Positions 23,174-30,797 of a stretch of DNA of 43,672 bases are shown here, one piece after another. Made by a program: the position numbers and the translations under genes. Below the pieces are notes generated by a model. That model was given only the letters and a program-made list of their open reading frames with translations. It had not been told where the DNA came from and ran no database searches. The DNA is from Clostridia bacterium (lineage in GTDB: Bacteria; Bacillota; Clostridia; Oscillospirales; CAG-272): NCBI GenBank assembly GCA_017415325.1, contig JAFQGY010000011.1:1-43672 (forward strand). Reading direction: 5' to 3'. Positions within the stretch are counted from its first letter, which is position 1. Each line of letters begins with the position of its first letter.

Positions 23174-25447
23174 TTATTCCTCGTCACCGAATTCTCCGCC
23201 GGCACCGCCGTTTTCCAGAGAGTAGCGGTACTTGGCGTAGCTGCGGTAAGGCAGGTAGGTGGAGAAGAAGCCGCAGAATACGGACATTACAATGCTGGTC
23301 AGGATTGCGTACCAGGGCATGTAGAATACGTAACGAACGTTTTCACCGCTGAAGTACGGCATCACTACGTTGTAGATATAGAACAGAATATAGCTGCCGA
23401 TATAGCTCAGGCCGATGGATACGAACAGGGACATGGCTGCCATACACAGACCGCCCTGTACATAGATCTGCCGGATTTCCTTCATGATGGCACCGATAGA
23501 CTGCAGAATGTTGAATTCCTTTTCTCTCTTCCGGTAGTACAGATTCTGGGAGTAGAACCAGACCAGGGGAGAAATGCTCAGCACCAGCAGTGCGATCACA
23601 ATGAACAGCTCGGTATAGTGCTTGTCGGCGTCGATTTCGTTCTGCAGAGCCACACGGGCGTTGGAAACCTTCACATCCCCGTACTGACGGCCCCAGTCAC
23701 GGACTTCGTCATACAGAGCGTTTACGGAATCGTTGTCCATTTCCCGTTCCACGTACAGGTTCAGCGTAGTGGAGGAGGGCTTCTTGCCGGTGACTTCTTC
23801 ATACAGATCCATGGTCATGTAGATGGGGGTGGATCCGCTGGGAATGTCGTAGATGATGGCGCCGATGGTGCATTCGATATAATCAAAATGGAAATACTGG
23901 ATCTGATCCTTCAGCAGCGCACGGCCGGTGAGGTTGGAGTCCACGGAACGGATCTGCCCGTTCTTGACACCGATCCAGATCTTGTCACCCACCTTATACT
24001 TGAAGGTAGGCACATTGGAAATGGATTCGCCTACGATAACCACGTTTTCCCCGGTCAGCAGGCTGGTCAGATCGCCTTCGTAGTCGTAGTCTTCCAGAAT
24101 CTGAATCTGCTCCGCATTCATGGCGGTGTACAGCACATCGTTGGATGCACGGTATCCGTCACCCGCAGTATCAAATTCGGTACCTTCGTAGGTTACCAGA
24201 TTCTTGAAAGCCTTGACGCCCTTGTGGTGTACCAGAATATGGGAAGCAATATGCCGCCCTTCGGTAACGTTGTCGGTGATTTCCACGGCACGGATGCCTT
24301 CCAGACCATACAGTTCTTCGCTCATGATATCGTCATACGGATACGGAGAGTCGGACAGATCCACGATGAACTGGGGTCTGGGGTATTCCAGGTCGGTGGT
24401 GTAGATATCCGCCATGTACAGACCCATGATGAACAGCGCACAGAATACGATAGCGGTGGTCAGCAGCTGGATATTGTACTTGCGGAAACGCCACATGGAG
24501 AACAGCTCGTACTTGGTGGGGAATGCTTCGCCGAACACATTGATGGAACGCATGGGGGAAGATACCAGGTTGGAGTTGTCTTCCGTAACGATCAGGGACA
24601 TGGGGTCCTTGACGGACATGACCTTCATGGGAGTCCATACGGAGCACAGGATAACCGCCAGTCCGAACAGCGCAATCTTGAGGATGGACAGGGGGTTGAA
24701 CAGGAATCCGTAACCGGATGCATGATAGATCAGGAAGGAGATTAGGGTGGAGATTCCCACGGCCGGCAGGAAGGTCACCACGGATATGACAAACAGCTCC
24801 CAGAACGCCGTGGAGAACAGCATCTTGAAGTCCGCCCCGAAGGTCAGATACACACCGTATGTAAATTTATACTGGTTGATACGGATATTGTACAGGGCCA
24901 TCAGCAGGAAGATTGCCACCGCCAGCAGCAGCAGGGTAATGAACACGAATGCCACACGGTTGGCGTTGATGTTGTCCTGGAATGTCAGAAGAGATGTGGT
25001 TTCTATGGAAAAGCTCTTCCCTTCCGACCCGTATGCTTTCAGGTCGGGGATATAGTCCTCGCGGAACCGCTTTTCACAGACATCCAAATCTCTGGTAAAC
25101 CGCAGATATACGTCATGGGTTTTGGTTTCTGTCAGATAGTTCAGGTTTTCGTCGTGGCGAACCACTTCAAAAATCACGTCACTCTTGAATACGGTTCCTT
25201 CATCGTTCACCAGATACAGTGCCTGATACTGGTTCAGATCCTTCAGCACCATGTGATAGTTGAATTCTTCCGTCACATGCTGATATTCCACATGATTGTT
25301 GTTGTCGGCTGACACAGTCATCATCCCATACAGAACCTGTATGATCAGAATGGCGATGAAAAAGCACAGATACTGGCCGAAATTGAAAAATACGCTTTTC
25401 CATGCAATGGTCAGGCTTCTTTTTAAGTACTCAAATACCTTTTCCAA
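23174..25447 (-). CDS. FtsX-like (MacB-type) ABC transporter permease
   Basis: Large membrane permease, about 757 residues from the proposed TTG start. A first helix (QYLCFFIAILIIQVLYG), an extracytoplasmic domain, three helices carrying the FtsX core (RVAFVFITLLLLAVAIFLLMALYNI; TFGADFKMLF, the usual 'lGa' coupling segment), a further helix in the middle (LLTTAIVFCALFIMGLY), a second periplasmic-type domain of about 250 residues, then a second FtsX core (ELFIVIALLVLSISPLVWFYSQNL, ILQSIGA, two last helices). It pairs with the ATPase downstream. The start is uncertain: no ATG or GTG lies near the clear AGGAGG at about 25490; the first plausible codon is TTG at 25447 (EKVFEYLKRS). Confidence 0.85.
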   Translation of the reverse strand: MEKVFEYLKRSLTIAWKSVFFNFGQYLCFFIAILIIQVLYGMMTVSADNNNHVEYQHVTEEFNYHMVLKDLNQYQALYLVNDEGTVFKSDVIFEVVRHDENLNYLTETKTHDVYLRFTRDLDVCEKRFREDYIPDLKAYGSEGKSFSIETTSLLTFQDNINANRVAFVFITLLLLAVAIFLLMALYNIRINQYKFTYGVYLTFGADFKMLFSTAFWELFVISVVTFLPAVGISTLISFLIYHASGYGFLFNPLSILKIALFGLAVILCSVWTPMKVMSVKDPMSLIVTEDNSNLVSSPMRSINVFGEAFPTKYELFSMWRFRKYNIQLLTTAIVFCALFIMGLYMADIYTTDLEYPRPQFIVDLSDSPYPYDDIMSEELYGLEGIRAVEITDNVTEGRHIASHILVHHKGVKAFKNLVTYEGTEFDTAGDGYRASNDVLYTAMNAEQIQILEDYDYEGDLTSLLTGENVVIVGESISNVPTFKYKVGDKIWIGVKNGQIRSVDSNLTGRALLKDQIQYFHFDYIECTIGAIIYDIPSGSTPIYMTMDLYEEVTGKKPSSTTLNLYVEREMDNDSVNALYDEVRDWGRQYGDVKVSNARVALQNEIDADKHYTELFIVIALLVLSISPLVWFYSQNLYYRKREKEFNILQSIGAIMKEIRQIYVQGGLCMAAMSLFVSIGLSYIGSYILFYIYNVVMPYFSGENVRYVFYMPWYAILTSIVMSVFCGFFSTYLPYRSYAKYRYSLENGGAGGEFGDEE

Positions 25448-25532
25448 ATCCGAATGCAGACTGCTTTTGTAAGAGAGTCTTTCCTCCTGTGGGTATTCCC
25501 TGCAGTCATGGGCAGGGTTTTCAATATTTAAT

Positions 25533-25541
25533 ATTATAACA
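25533..25541 (-). promoter_or_regulatory. Extended -10 promoter of the permease/ATPase operon
   Basis: Minus strand TGT-TATAAT; no good -35 at 17 bases. About 80 bases of leader precede the proposed start, including a 6-bp hairpin CCCTGC/GCAGGG at about 25499-25518. Confidence 0.55.
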
Positions 25542-25699
25542 CGGATCCCACTGAAAATATGTTGATTTTTTGTTAACAACCGGGCCAAACACCCCGTCGA
25601 AGGTGATGATTTTTTCTGTGTATTTTTGTGCAGAATGTATGTTGTCATTTTTTCACGCTCAGACGAACGGATTCCGCGCAGCAGCAGGAAACACACAAA

Positions 25700-25714
25700 A
25701 ATTTGTAACAAATT
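25700..25714. promoter_or_regulatory. Perfect 15-base palindrome in the divergent intergenic region (possible operator)
   Basis: AATTTGT-A-ACAAATT, 16 bases upstream of the -35 of the AI-2E permease promoter. Nothing else in 25542-25730 looks functional. Regulator unknown. Confidence 0.4.
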
Positions 25715-25730
25715 ATTTTTCCGGATGCTA

Positions 25731-25759
25731 TTGACCGTGGCAGGCAGGATCAGTATAAT
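25731..25759 (+). promoter_or_regulatory. Promoter of the AI-2E family permease
   Basis: TTGACC (25731-25736), 17-base spacer, TATAAT (25754-25759). Confidence 0.85.
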
Positions 25760-25798
25760 GATATTATAAATATGTACAGAACAGAGAGGAGGAGCGCT

Positions 25799-27085
25799 GT
25801 GCCCCCTTTTAAGAATCCAAAGTACATTCAGATTTCCCTGTATGTCTTTCTGACCTCCATCAGCATCATTCTGTTTGCCCTGCTGTGCATGAACCTGGAG
25901 CAGGTCAGACAGGCCTTGGACACCGTTGTGGGTGTGGTTGCTCCGTTCATCTACGGATTCATCATCGCCTATCTGGTAAATCCCATCATGATGCGGATTG
26001 AAAAATATGTCCTGCGTTTTCCGGAAAGCTCCAGAATCGGCCGAAAAATCAAGAGACCTATCAGTGTGACGCTGGGCATGATCGTTTTTCTGCTGCTTCT
26101 GGCCATCGTAGTGGGGCTGATCCTGCCGCAGGTTGCTGACAGCTTCAAGGATCTGCAGTCCAAAATCACCGATTACGTGACGGCCGCCCAGAACATGGCA
26201 GACAGCTTCGTACGGGAATTTCCCCTGTTCAACGGACAGTACGAAACCCTTTCGGAATTTCTGGACGTGAATGAGATTTCCGCCGACATCAAGAGTATCA
26301 TCAACAATTTTTCCAATCTGCTGGCCACTGCGGCGGACTATGTGATCTCCTACGGGAAGCAGTTTGTGATTGAGGTTACAAACGCCCTGATCGGGTTTAT
26401 TGCGGCTGTGTACTTCCTGCTGGCCAAGGAACGGCTGATTTCCAAGGCGAAAAAAGCCGCCGCCGCATTCCTTTCCAGACGGCATTATGTGAATCTGATC
26501 AATCTGCTGCGCTTCACCAACCGTACCGTGGGCGGATTCATCTACGGCAAAATCATCGACTCCATCATCATCGGATGCCTGACCTTCATTCTCATGTCCA
26601 TCTTCAGGATGCCCTTCGTCCTGCTCATCAGCGTGATCGTAGGCATCACCAATATCATTCCCTATTTCGGGCCTTTCATCGGCGCCATTCCCAGCGCATT
26701 TATCGTGTTCATTGCCGATCCGGGCATGACCGTCTGGTTTGCGCTCATGATCTTCCTGATCCAGCAGCTGGACGGCAACGTCATCGGGCCCAAGATCCTG
26801 GGAGACTCCACCGGGATGACCTCCCTTGCCGTGCTGGTTTCCATAACGGTGGCCGGCGGGTTCTTCGGCTTTGCGGGAATGATCCTGGGGGTTCCGGCAG
26901 CAGCGGTACTCTGTGTCCTGTTCCGGCAGAAAACCGACAGCATCCTCCGGAAGAAAAATGCGTCCACCAATTCAGCAGACTATTTCACCAACCTGCCCGC
27001 CCGGGACTTTGACGCTGAGCCCATTTTCATCCGGAAGGACGAGCCTATGCCCGATTCCTATGATCTCCCCCCGTCCAACGAATGA
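25799..27085 (+). CDS. AI-2E family (TqsA/YdiK-type) membrane transporter
   Basis: A 428-residue membrane protein with about eight helices. The order is two N-terminal helices (IQISLYVFLTSISIILFALL; VVAPFIYGFIIAYLVNPIM), helix 3 (LGMIVFLLLLAIVVGLILP), an amphipathic soluble stretch (about 110-190), and a C-terminal helical block with GGFIYGKIIDSIIIG, the family marker IPYFGPFIGAIPS and QQLDGNVIGPKILGDSTGM. The family was named from AI-2 export but includes Na+/H+ antiporters, so the substrate is open. The start is GTG at 25799 behind AGAGGAGGAGCGCT; the in-frame ATG at 25772 lies within about 13 bases of the -10 and has no ribosome site. The hydrophilic tail is unusually acidic and Pro-rich. 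Confidence 0.9.
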   Translation: MPPFKNPKYIQISLYVFLTSISIILFALLCMNLEQVRQALDTVVGVVAPFIYGFIIAYLVNPIMMRIEKYVLRFPESSRIGRKIKRPISVTLGMIVFLLLLAIVVGLILPQVADSFKDLQSKITDYVTAAQNMADSFVREFPLFNGQYETLSEFLDVNEISADIKSIINNFSNLLATAADYVISYGKQFVIEVTNALIGFIAAVYFLLAKERLISKAKKAAAAFLSRRHYVNLINLLRFTNRTVGGFIYGKIIDSIIIGCLTFILMSIFRMPFVLLISVIVGITNIIPYFGPFIGAIPSAFIVFIADPGMTVWFALMIFLIQQLDGNVIGPKILGDSTGMTSLAVLVSITVAGGFFGFAGMILGVPAAAVLCVLFRQKTDSILRKKNASTNSADYFTNLPARDFDAEPIFIRKDEPMPDSYDLPPSNE

Positions 27086-27134
27086 ATACCTGTTTTGTAT
27101 GCCGGCTGTTGGAAAATAGTTCCGTAATTTCCAG

Positions 27135-27162
27135 TCCCTCGGATTCCCCGGGGGATTTTTTT
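27135..27162 (+). terminator. Terminator of the AI-2E permease gene
   Basis: TCCCTCGG pairs with CCGGGGGA (one G-U), loop ATTCC, followed by seven T. Confidence 0.9.
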
Positions 27163-27230
27163 GCAGTCCTTTGAGATTTCTGCCGCTGCGGAAACGGATT
27201 TGTTCTGCGGGAAAAGAGAATCCGAAAGAT

Positions 27231-27263
27231 AAAAAATAACCTCACACCCGAAGGCGCAAGGTT
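27231..27263 (-). terminator. Terminator of the SGNH hydrolase gene
   Basis: Minus strand AACCTTGCGCC, loop TTCG, GGTGTGAGGTT (11 pairs including three G-U), then ATTTTTT. Confidence 0.88.
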
Positions 27264-27277
27264 GCAGGGGAGTTCGG

Positions 27278-27955
27278 TTACATGGACTCGATAAGCTCTT
27301 TCAGCTTCTGTGCAATCAGTGCGTGACCGGCATCATTAAAATGCAGGCCATCCATGGTGTACGTTTCAAACTGTTCCGGAATATGGGGGTCTACTCCCAG
27401 GTCGTTATACAGGTCCAGCACCCGGATATCAAACTGCCCGGCAGTATCCAGAATCGCATCGACATATGCCCTCAGCGGTTTGCCGGGCACACGCTTTGCG
27501 GCATGTACCGAAGGCATCCGATCGTCCACCTCATGACGCAGGAAACAACGGGCAGGCGTCAGGAAGATCACAGGCTTATTCCCGTAGGTTTCACGAAGGA
27601 AATGCATCAGATAATACACACCGCCGCAGAAGGTAGCGGGAGTGGTATCCCCGGGTTCTCCGAACGGTGCATCCCCATGAATGTAATCGTTCACACCGCC
27701 GAAAACAATCACCATATCGGCAGTGGTATCCATATCATACGCACGGCCGCAGAAGCAAAGATCGTACCACGGCTTGGCGCTGGGGAACGACTGATGCGCC
27801 AGACGACTGCCGTTGACACTGTGATTATTCACACGGGAAAGCCCGCACATTTTGGCAATGCGGTTATCGTACCGGCAGTTCGGAATATCGGAAACACCGA
27901 CGCCTACGGTAATGCTGTCCCCTAAAAAATTTACTGTATACCCTTTTATATCCAT
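27278..27955 (-). CDS. SGNH/GDSL-type hydrolase
   Basis: A 225-residue cytoplasmic esterase/lipase-like protein. Block I is FLGDSITVG with catalytic Ser14, block III is FGGVNDYIHG (oxyanion Asn), and block V is MDGLHFNDAGH with the Asp-x-x-His dyad. Members remove acyl groups from lipids, peptidoglycan or polysaccharides. The start is the ATG at 27955 behind AGGAGGAATCTGCA; the open frame reads 44 codons further through the promoter and is not coding there. It forms a single-gene unit divergent from the third solute-binding lipoprotein. Confidence 0.9.
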   Translation of the reverse strand: MDIKGYTVNFLGDSITVGVGVSDIPNCRYDNRIAKMCGLSRVNNHSVNGSRLAHQSFPSAKPWYDLCFCGRAYDMDTTADMVIVFGGVNDYIHGDAPFGEPGDTTPATFCGGVYYLMHFLRETYGNKPVIFLTPARCFLRHEVDDRMPSVHAAKRVPGKPLRAYVDAILDTAGQFDIRVLDLYNDLGVDPHIPEQFETYTMDGLHFNDAGHALIAQKLKELIESM

Positions 27956-27983
27956 TGCAGATTCCTCCTGATGATATACTCTA

Positions 27984-28012
27984 ATGATACCATAAACCCC
28001 ACGCAATATCAA
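27984..28012 (-). promoter_or_regulatory. Promoter of the SGNH hydrolase gene
   Basis: Minus strand TTGATA (28012-28007), 17-base spacer, TATCAT (27989-27984) preceded by TGG. Confidence 0.75.
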
Positions 28013-28079
28013 GTCCCGGATGTATTTTTCCTGCAGGCGGCTCCGTTTCCATGCATATCCCATGGATGATATTGTGTTT

Positions 28080-28110
28080 TTGCACATATTTAATCCTAAA
28101 AATTTATACT
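28080..28110 (+). promoter_or_regulatory. Weak candidate promoter of the third solute-binding gene
   Basis: TTGCAC, 19-base spacer, TATACT. The remainder of 28111-28221 is AT-rich with ATAT/TACAAT-like repeats and could hold other -10 elements, so this is only one option. Confidence 0.35.
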
Positions 28111-28221
28111 TTCATCACAATCCCTCTATGCGTTCATAGTATTTTCACCCCCCCGTAATAATGCATACATATATGTGTGATATATATGTATTGTAATACA
28201 ATTGCTTATGGAGGAAGATTT

Positions 28222-29700
28222 ATGAAACGCTTTTCTAAGAAATGTGCTGTTCTGCTTCTGATTGCTTCCATGCTCACTTCCCTTCTGGCCGGCTGCGGCG
28301 GAGGAGAAACCACCGGAAACGATCCGGAAGCCGCCGGGGAACAGACCCCTGTGGAAACCGAAACCCAGCGTGTTTACGCAGACGACATTGCCGACGACGT
28401 AAAGTTTGACGGCCAGTCCGTGAAGTTCATGTGGTGGGCGGAAAACAATGAATTTGCGGAAGAAATCACCGGGGAAGTGGTGAACGACGCCAAGTTTGAA
28501 AGAGATCTGTCCGTGGAAACCCGCCTGAACATCGACATCGTCAATGTAGGTGAATCCTACACATGGGACACCAAGGATATTTATCTGGACAAGATCCGTT
28601 CCAGCGTAATGGCAAACGACGGTGCCTATGATGTGGCCTCCGGGCAGTATGCAACGCTGCCTGGTCTGGTAGGGGAAGGGATTTTCATGGATATGACTTC
28701 CCTGAACTATCTGGACTTCTCCAAGCCCTACTGGGTACAGCAGCTGATCGAAGAAACCTCCATCAAAGGCAAGCTGTATCTGGCTTCCGGTGACCTGACC
28801 AATCGTACCATTGAACAGGTATGGTGTATCTTCGCCAACGATACCATGCGGGAAAACATGGGTCTGGAAGATCCGGTGGATCTGGTACATGCAGGTACCT
28901 GGACCAAGGATGTTATGAACACCATGATCACCGGTGTATATCAGGATACCGACGGAGATCAGACCAAGTCCGCAGGAGACACCTATGGGCTGATTATCCA
29001 TGACGCCAACTGCACCTTCCCCTTCCTGAACGCCTTTGAAATTTCCTATACCACGCTGAACGACGAAGGGTATCCGGAACTGACATTCTACAACGAAAAG
29101 ACCATCGAAGCATGGGAATATCTCATGAACTGGTGCTTCAATATTCCGGATGCTGTATACGGCGGGGAAGGCCGTGCGTATATCGATATGGGCAGTGCCT
29201 TTGAGGAAGGCAGATCCCTGTTCAATGTCGGTGCTTTCGCCTCTGTAAAGGGCTGTGTGGAAAATATGGAAGACAGCTTCGCCATTCTGCCCATGCCCAA
29301 GTGGGACGAAAAGCAGGCCGGCTACTACACATGGCTGGGCGAATCCAACACCCTGTTCGGGATTGTGACCTCCACTGCTGATAAGGATGCCACCGCTGCC
29401 GCTCTGGAAATGATGGCTGCAGAAAGCTATCGTCTGGTATCTCCTGCCATCTACGAAATCAACATGAAGACCCGGTACGCCGCCGACTCTGAAATGTCCC
29501 AGATGTTCGACCTGATCCGGGAAGGCATCGTGTTCAATTTCGGTCTGGCATACGGTTTTGCCATGAACACCATGAACACTTTCTGGAAGGGTCAGATCAG
29601 CCAGAACGGCAACCTGTCCTCCGGCTGGGCTTCTCAGGAAAAGGGCTATAAAGCCGCCATCGACAAGTTCTTTGAATCTGTGGAAGCACTCGATCACTGA
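28222..29700 (+). CDS. Extracellular solute-binding lipoprotein (third orphan paralogue)
   Basis: A 492-residue exported lipoprotein with lipobox LLAGC (Cys25), a short Gly/Glu/Thr linker and a solute-binding fold. Shared family features include GEVVNDAKFERDL, FEEGRSLFNVG and PMPKWDEKQAGYY. The loop that is DTNGDG in the other two paralogues is here DTDGDQTKSAGD, so the calcium-type loop is partly degraded. Start at ATG 28222 after GGAGGAAGATTT; an upstream in-frame ATG lacks a ribosome site. It is a single-gene unit with its own terminator and no transporter genes beside it. Ligand unknown; sugars or oligosaccharides likely from the family. Confidence 0.85.
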   Translation: MKRFSKKCAVLLLIASMLTSLLAGCGGGETTGNDPEAAGEQTPVETETQRVYADDIADDVKFDGQSVKFMWWAENNEFAEEITGEVVNDAKFERDLSVETRLNIDIVNVGESYTWDTKDIYLDKIRSSVMANDGAYDVASGQYATLPGLVGEGIFMDMTSLNYLDFSKPYWVQQLIEETSIKGKLYLASGDLTNRTIEQVWCIFANDTMRENMGLEDPVDLVHAGTWTKDVMNTMITGVYQDTDGDQTKSAGDTYGLIIHDANCTFPFLNAFEISYTTLNDEGYPELTFYNEKTIEAWEYLMNWCFNIPDAVYGGEGRAYIDMGSAFEEGRSLFNVGAFASVKGCVENMEDSFAILPMPKWDEKQAGYYTWLGESNTLFGIVTSTADKDATAAALEMMAAESYRLVSPAIYEINMKTRYAADSEMSQMFDLIREGIVFNFGLAYGFAMNTMNTFWKGQISQNGNLSSGWASQEKGYKAAIDKFFESVEALDH

Positions 29701-29715
29701 TTCTGTATTCCTTGC

Positions 29716-29750
29716 AAGTACCTGTCCCTCACCGGATGGGTACTTTTTTT
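29716..29750 (+). terminator. Terminator of the third solute-binding gene
   Basis: AAGTACC (29716-29722) pairs perfectly with GGTACTT (29739-29745), followed by a T-run to 29750. Confidence 0.85.
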
Positions 29751-29801
29751 ATGCAAAACAAAAATGCCGCATACCCAAATTATAGATATACAGCATTGTT
29801 C

Positions 29802-30404
29802 TTACAGCAGATACCGGCCTTCCATGGCTCGGCGCAGGGTGACTTCATCGGCAAACTCCAGATCTCCGCCCACCGGCACCCCATTTGCAATCCGGGACAC
29901 CTGTATCCCCAGCGGGGACAGCAGCTTGGCAATGTACATGGCAGTGGCTTCCCCTTCCACAGTGGGATTGGTAGCCAGAATCACTTCCCGTACGTCTTCC
30001 GTCTGGAGGCGGGTCAGCAGCTCCCGGATCTTCAGCCGGTCGGGTGTGATGCCTCTGGCGGGGGAAATGGTGCCGTGGAGCACATGGTACAGGCCGCCGT
30101 ACTGTCTGGTTTTTTCGATGGCAATCACCGCTCTGGGATCTTCCACCACGCAGATCACACTGCCGTCCCGTCTGTCATCGCTGCAGATGGGGCAGAGCTC
30201 TCCGGTGGTGATGTTCTGACAGCGGCTGCACTGATGGATGTCCGTTTTGGCGGCCAGGATGGCGTCAGCAAAGGCTTTCGCTTCTTCTTCCGTGAAGTTC
30301 AGCACACAGAAAGCGTACCGCATGGCCGATTTCTTCCCCACTCCGTCCAGTCGCCGGAACATATCCGTCAGCCGCTCCAGAGGTTCCAGATGCTCGGCTG
30401 CCAT
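29802..30404 (-). CDS. recR: Recombination mediator protein RecR
   Basis: A 200-residue protein of RecFOR-dependent repair, loading RecA at gaps. Seen: helix-hairpin-helix LDGVGKKSAMRYAF, C4 zinc finger QCSRCQNITTGELCPICSD, Toprim domain VVEDPRAVIAIEKT ... ATNPTVEGEATAMYI, and the Walker-like C-terminus GVPVGGDLEFADEVTLRRAMEGR. It starts one base after the ybaB stop and is translationally coupled. The order dnaX-ybaB-recR is conserved across Firmicutes. No clear terminator follows on this strand. Confidence 0.97.
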   Translation of the reverse strand: MAAEHLEPLERLTDMFRRLDGVGKKSAMRYAFCVLNFTEEEAKAFADAILAAKTDIHQCSRCQNITTGELCPICSDDRRDGSVICVVEDPRAVIAIEKTRQYGGLYHVLHGTISPARGITPDRLKIRELLTRLQTEDVREVILATNPTVEGEATAMYIAKLLSPLGIQVSRIANGVPVGGDLEFADEVTLRRAMEGRYLL

Positions 30405-30405
30405 A

Positions 30406-30753
30406 TCAGAACAGACCCGGTACGTTCAGACCGCCGGTGATCTTGCTCATGGCTTCGTTGTTGGTTTCGGATACCTTCTTGATGGCTTCGTTGACAGCGG
30501 CCACCAGGATGTCCCCCAGGGTTTCGATGTCGTCGGGATCCACTACTTCAGGAGTCATGTCAATGGAAAGCACTTCCATCTTGCCGTTGATCTTTACGGT
30601 AACAGCACCGCCGCCGGCCTGGATTTCATATTCCTTTTCGTCCAGTTCAGCCTGCTTGGCTTCCATTTCTTCCTGCATCTTCTGGGCCTGCTTGATCATC
30701 CCCTGCATATTGTTGGGAGCACCGCCCATTCCCTTCGGAACTCTTGCTTTCAT
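30406..30753 (-). CDS. YbaB/EbfC family nucleoid-associated protein
   Basis: A 115-residue DNA-binding protein. MQGMIKQAQKMQEEMEAKQAELDEKEYE is a long helix, shortened here to its visible start and end, followed by the family strand block with AGGGAVTVKINGKMEVLSID. The Gly/Met-rich N-terminus before the helix is usual in Firmicutes members. YbaB dimers bind DNA as tweezers and are nearly always found between dnaX and recR, as here. Ribosome site AAGAAGG. 44 bases separate it from dnaX. Confidence 0.95.
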   Translation of the reverse strand: MKARVPKGMGGAPNNMQGMIKQAQKMQEEMEAKQAELDEKEYEIQAGGGAVTVKINGKMEVLSIDMTPEVVDPDDIETLGDILVAAVNEAIKKVSETNNEAMSKITGGLNVPGLF

Positions 30754-30797
30754 GGTTATGTACCTTCTTTCGTATATCTTTTCAAAAAAATGAGATT

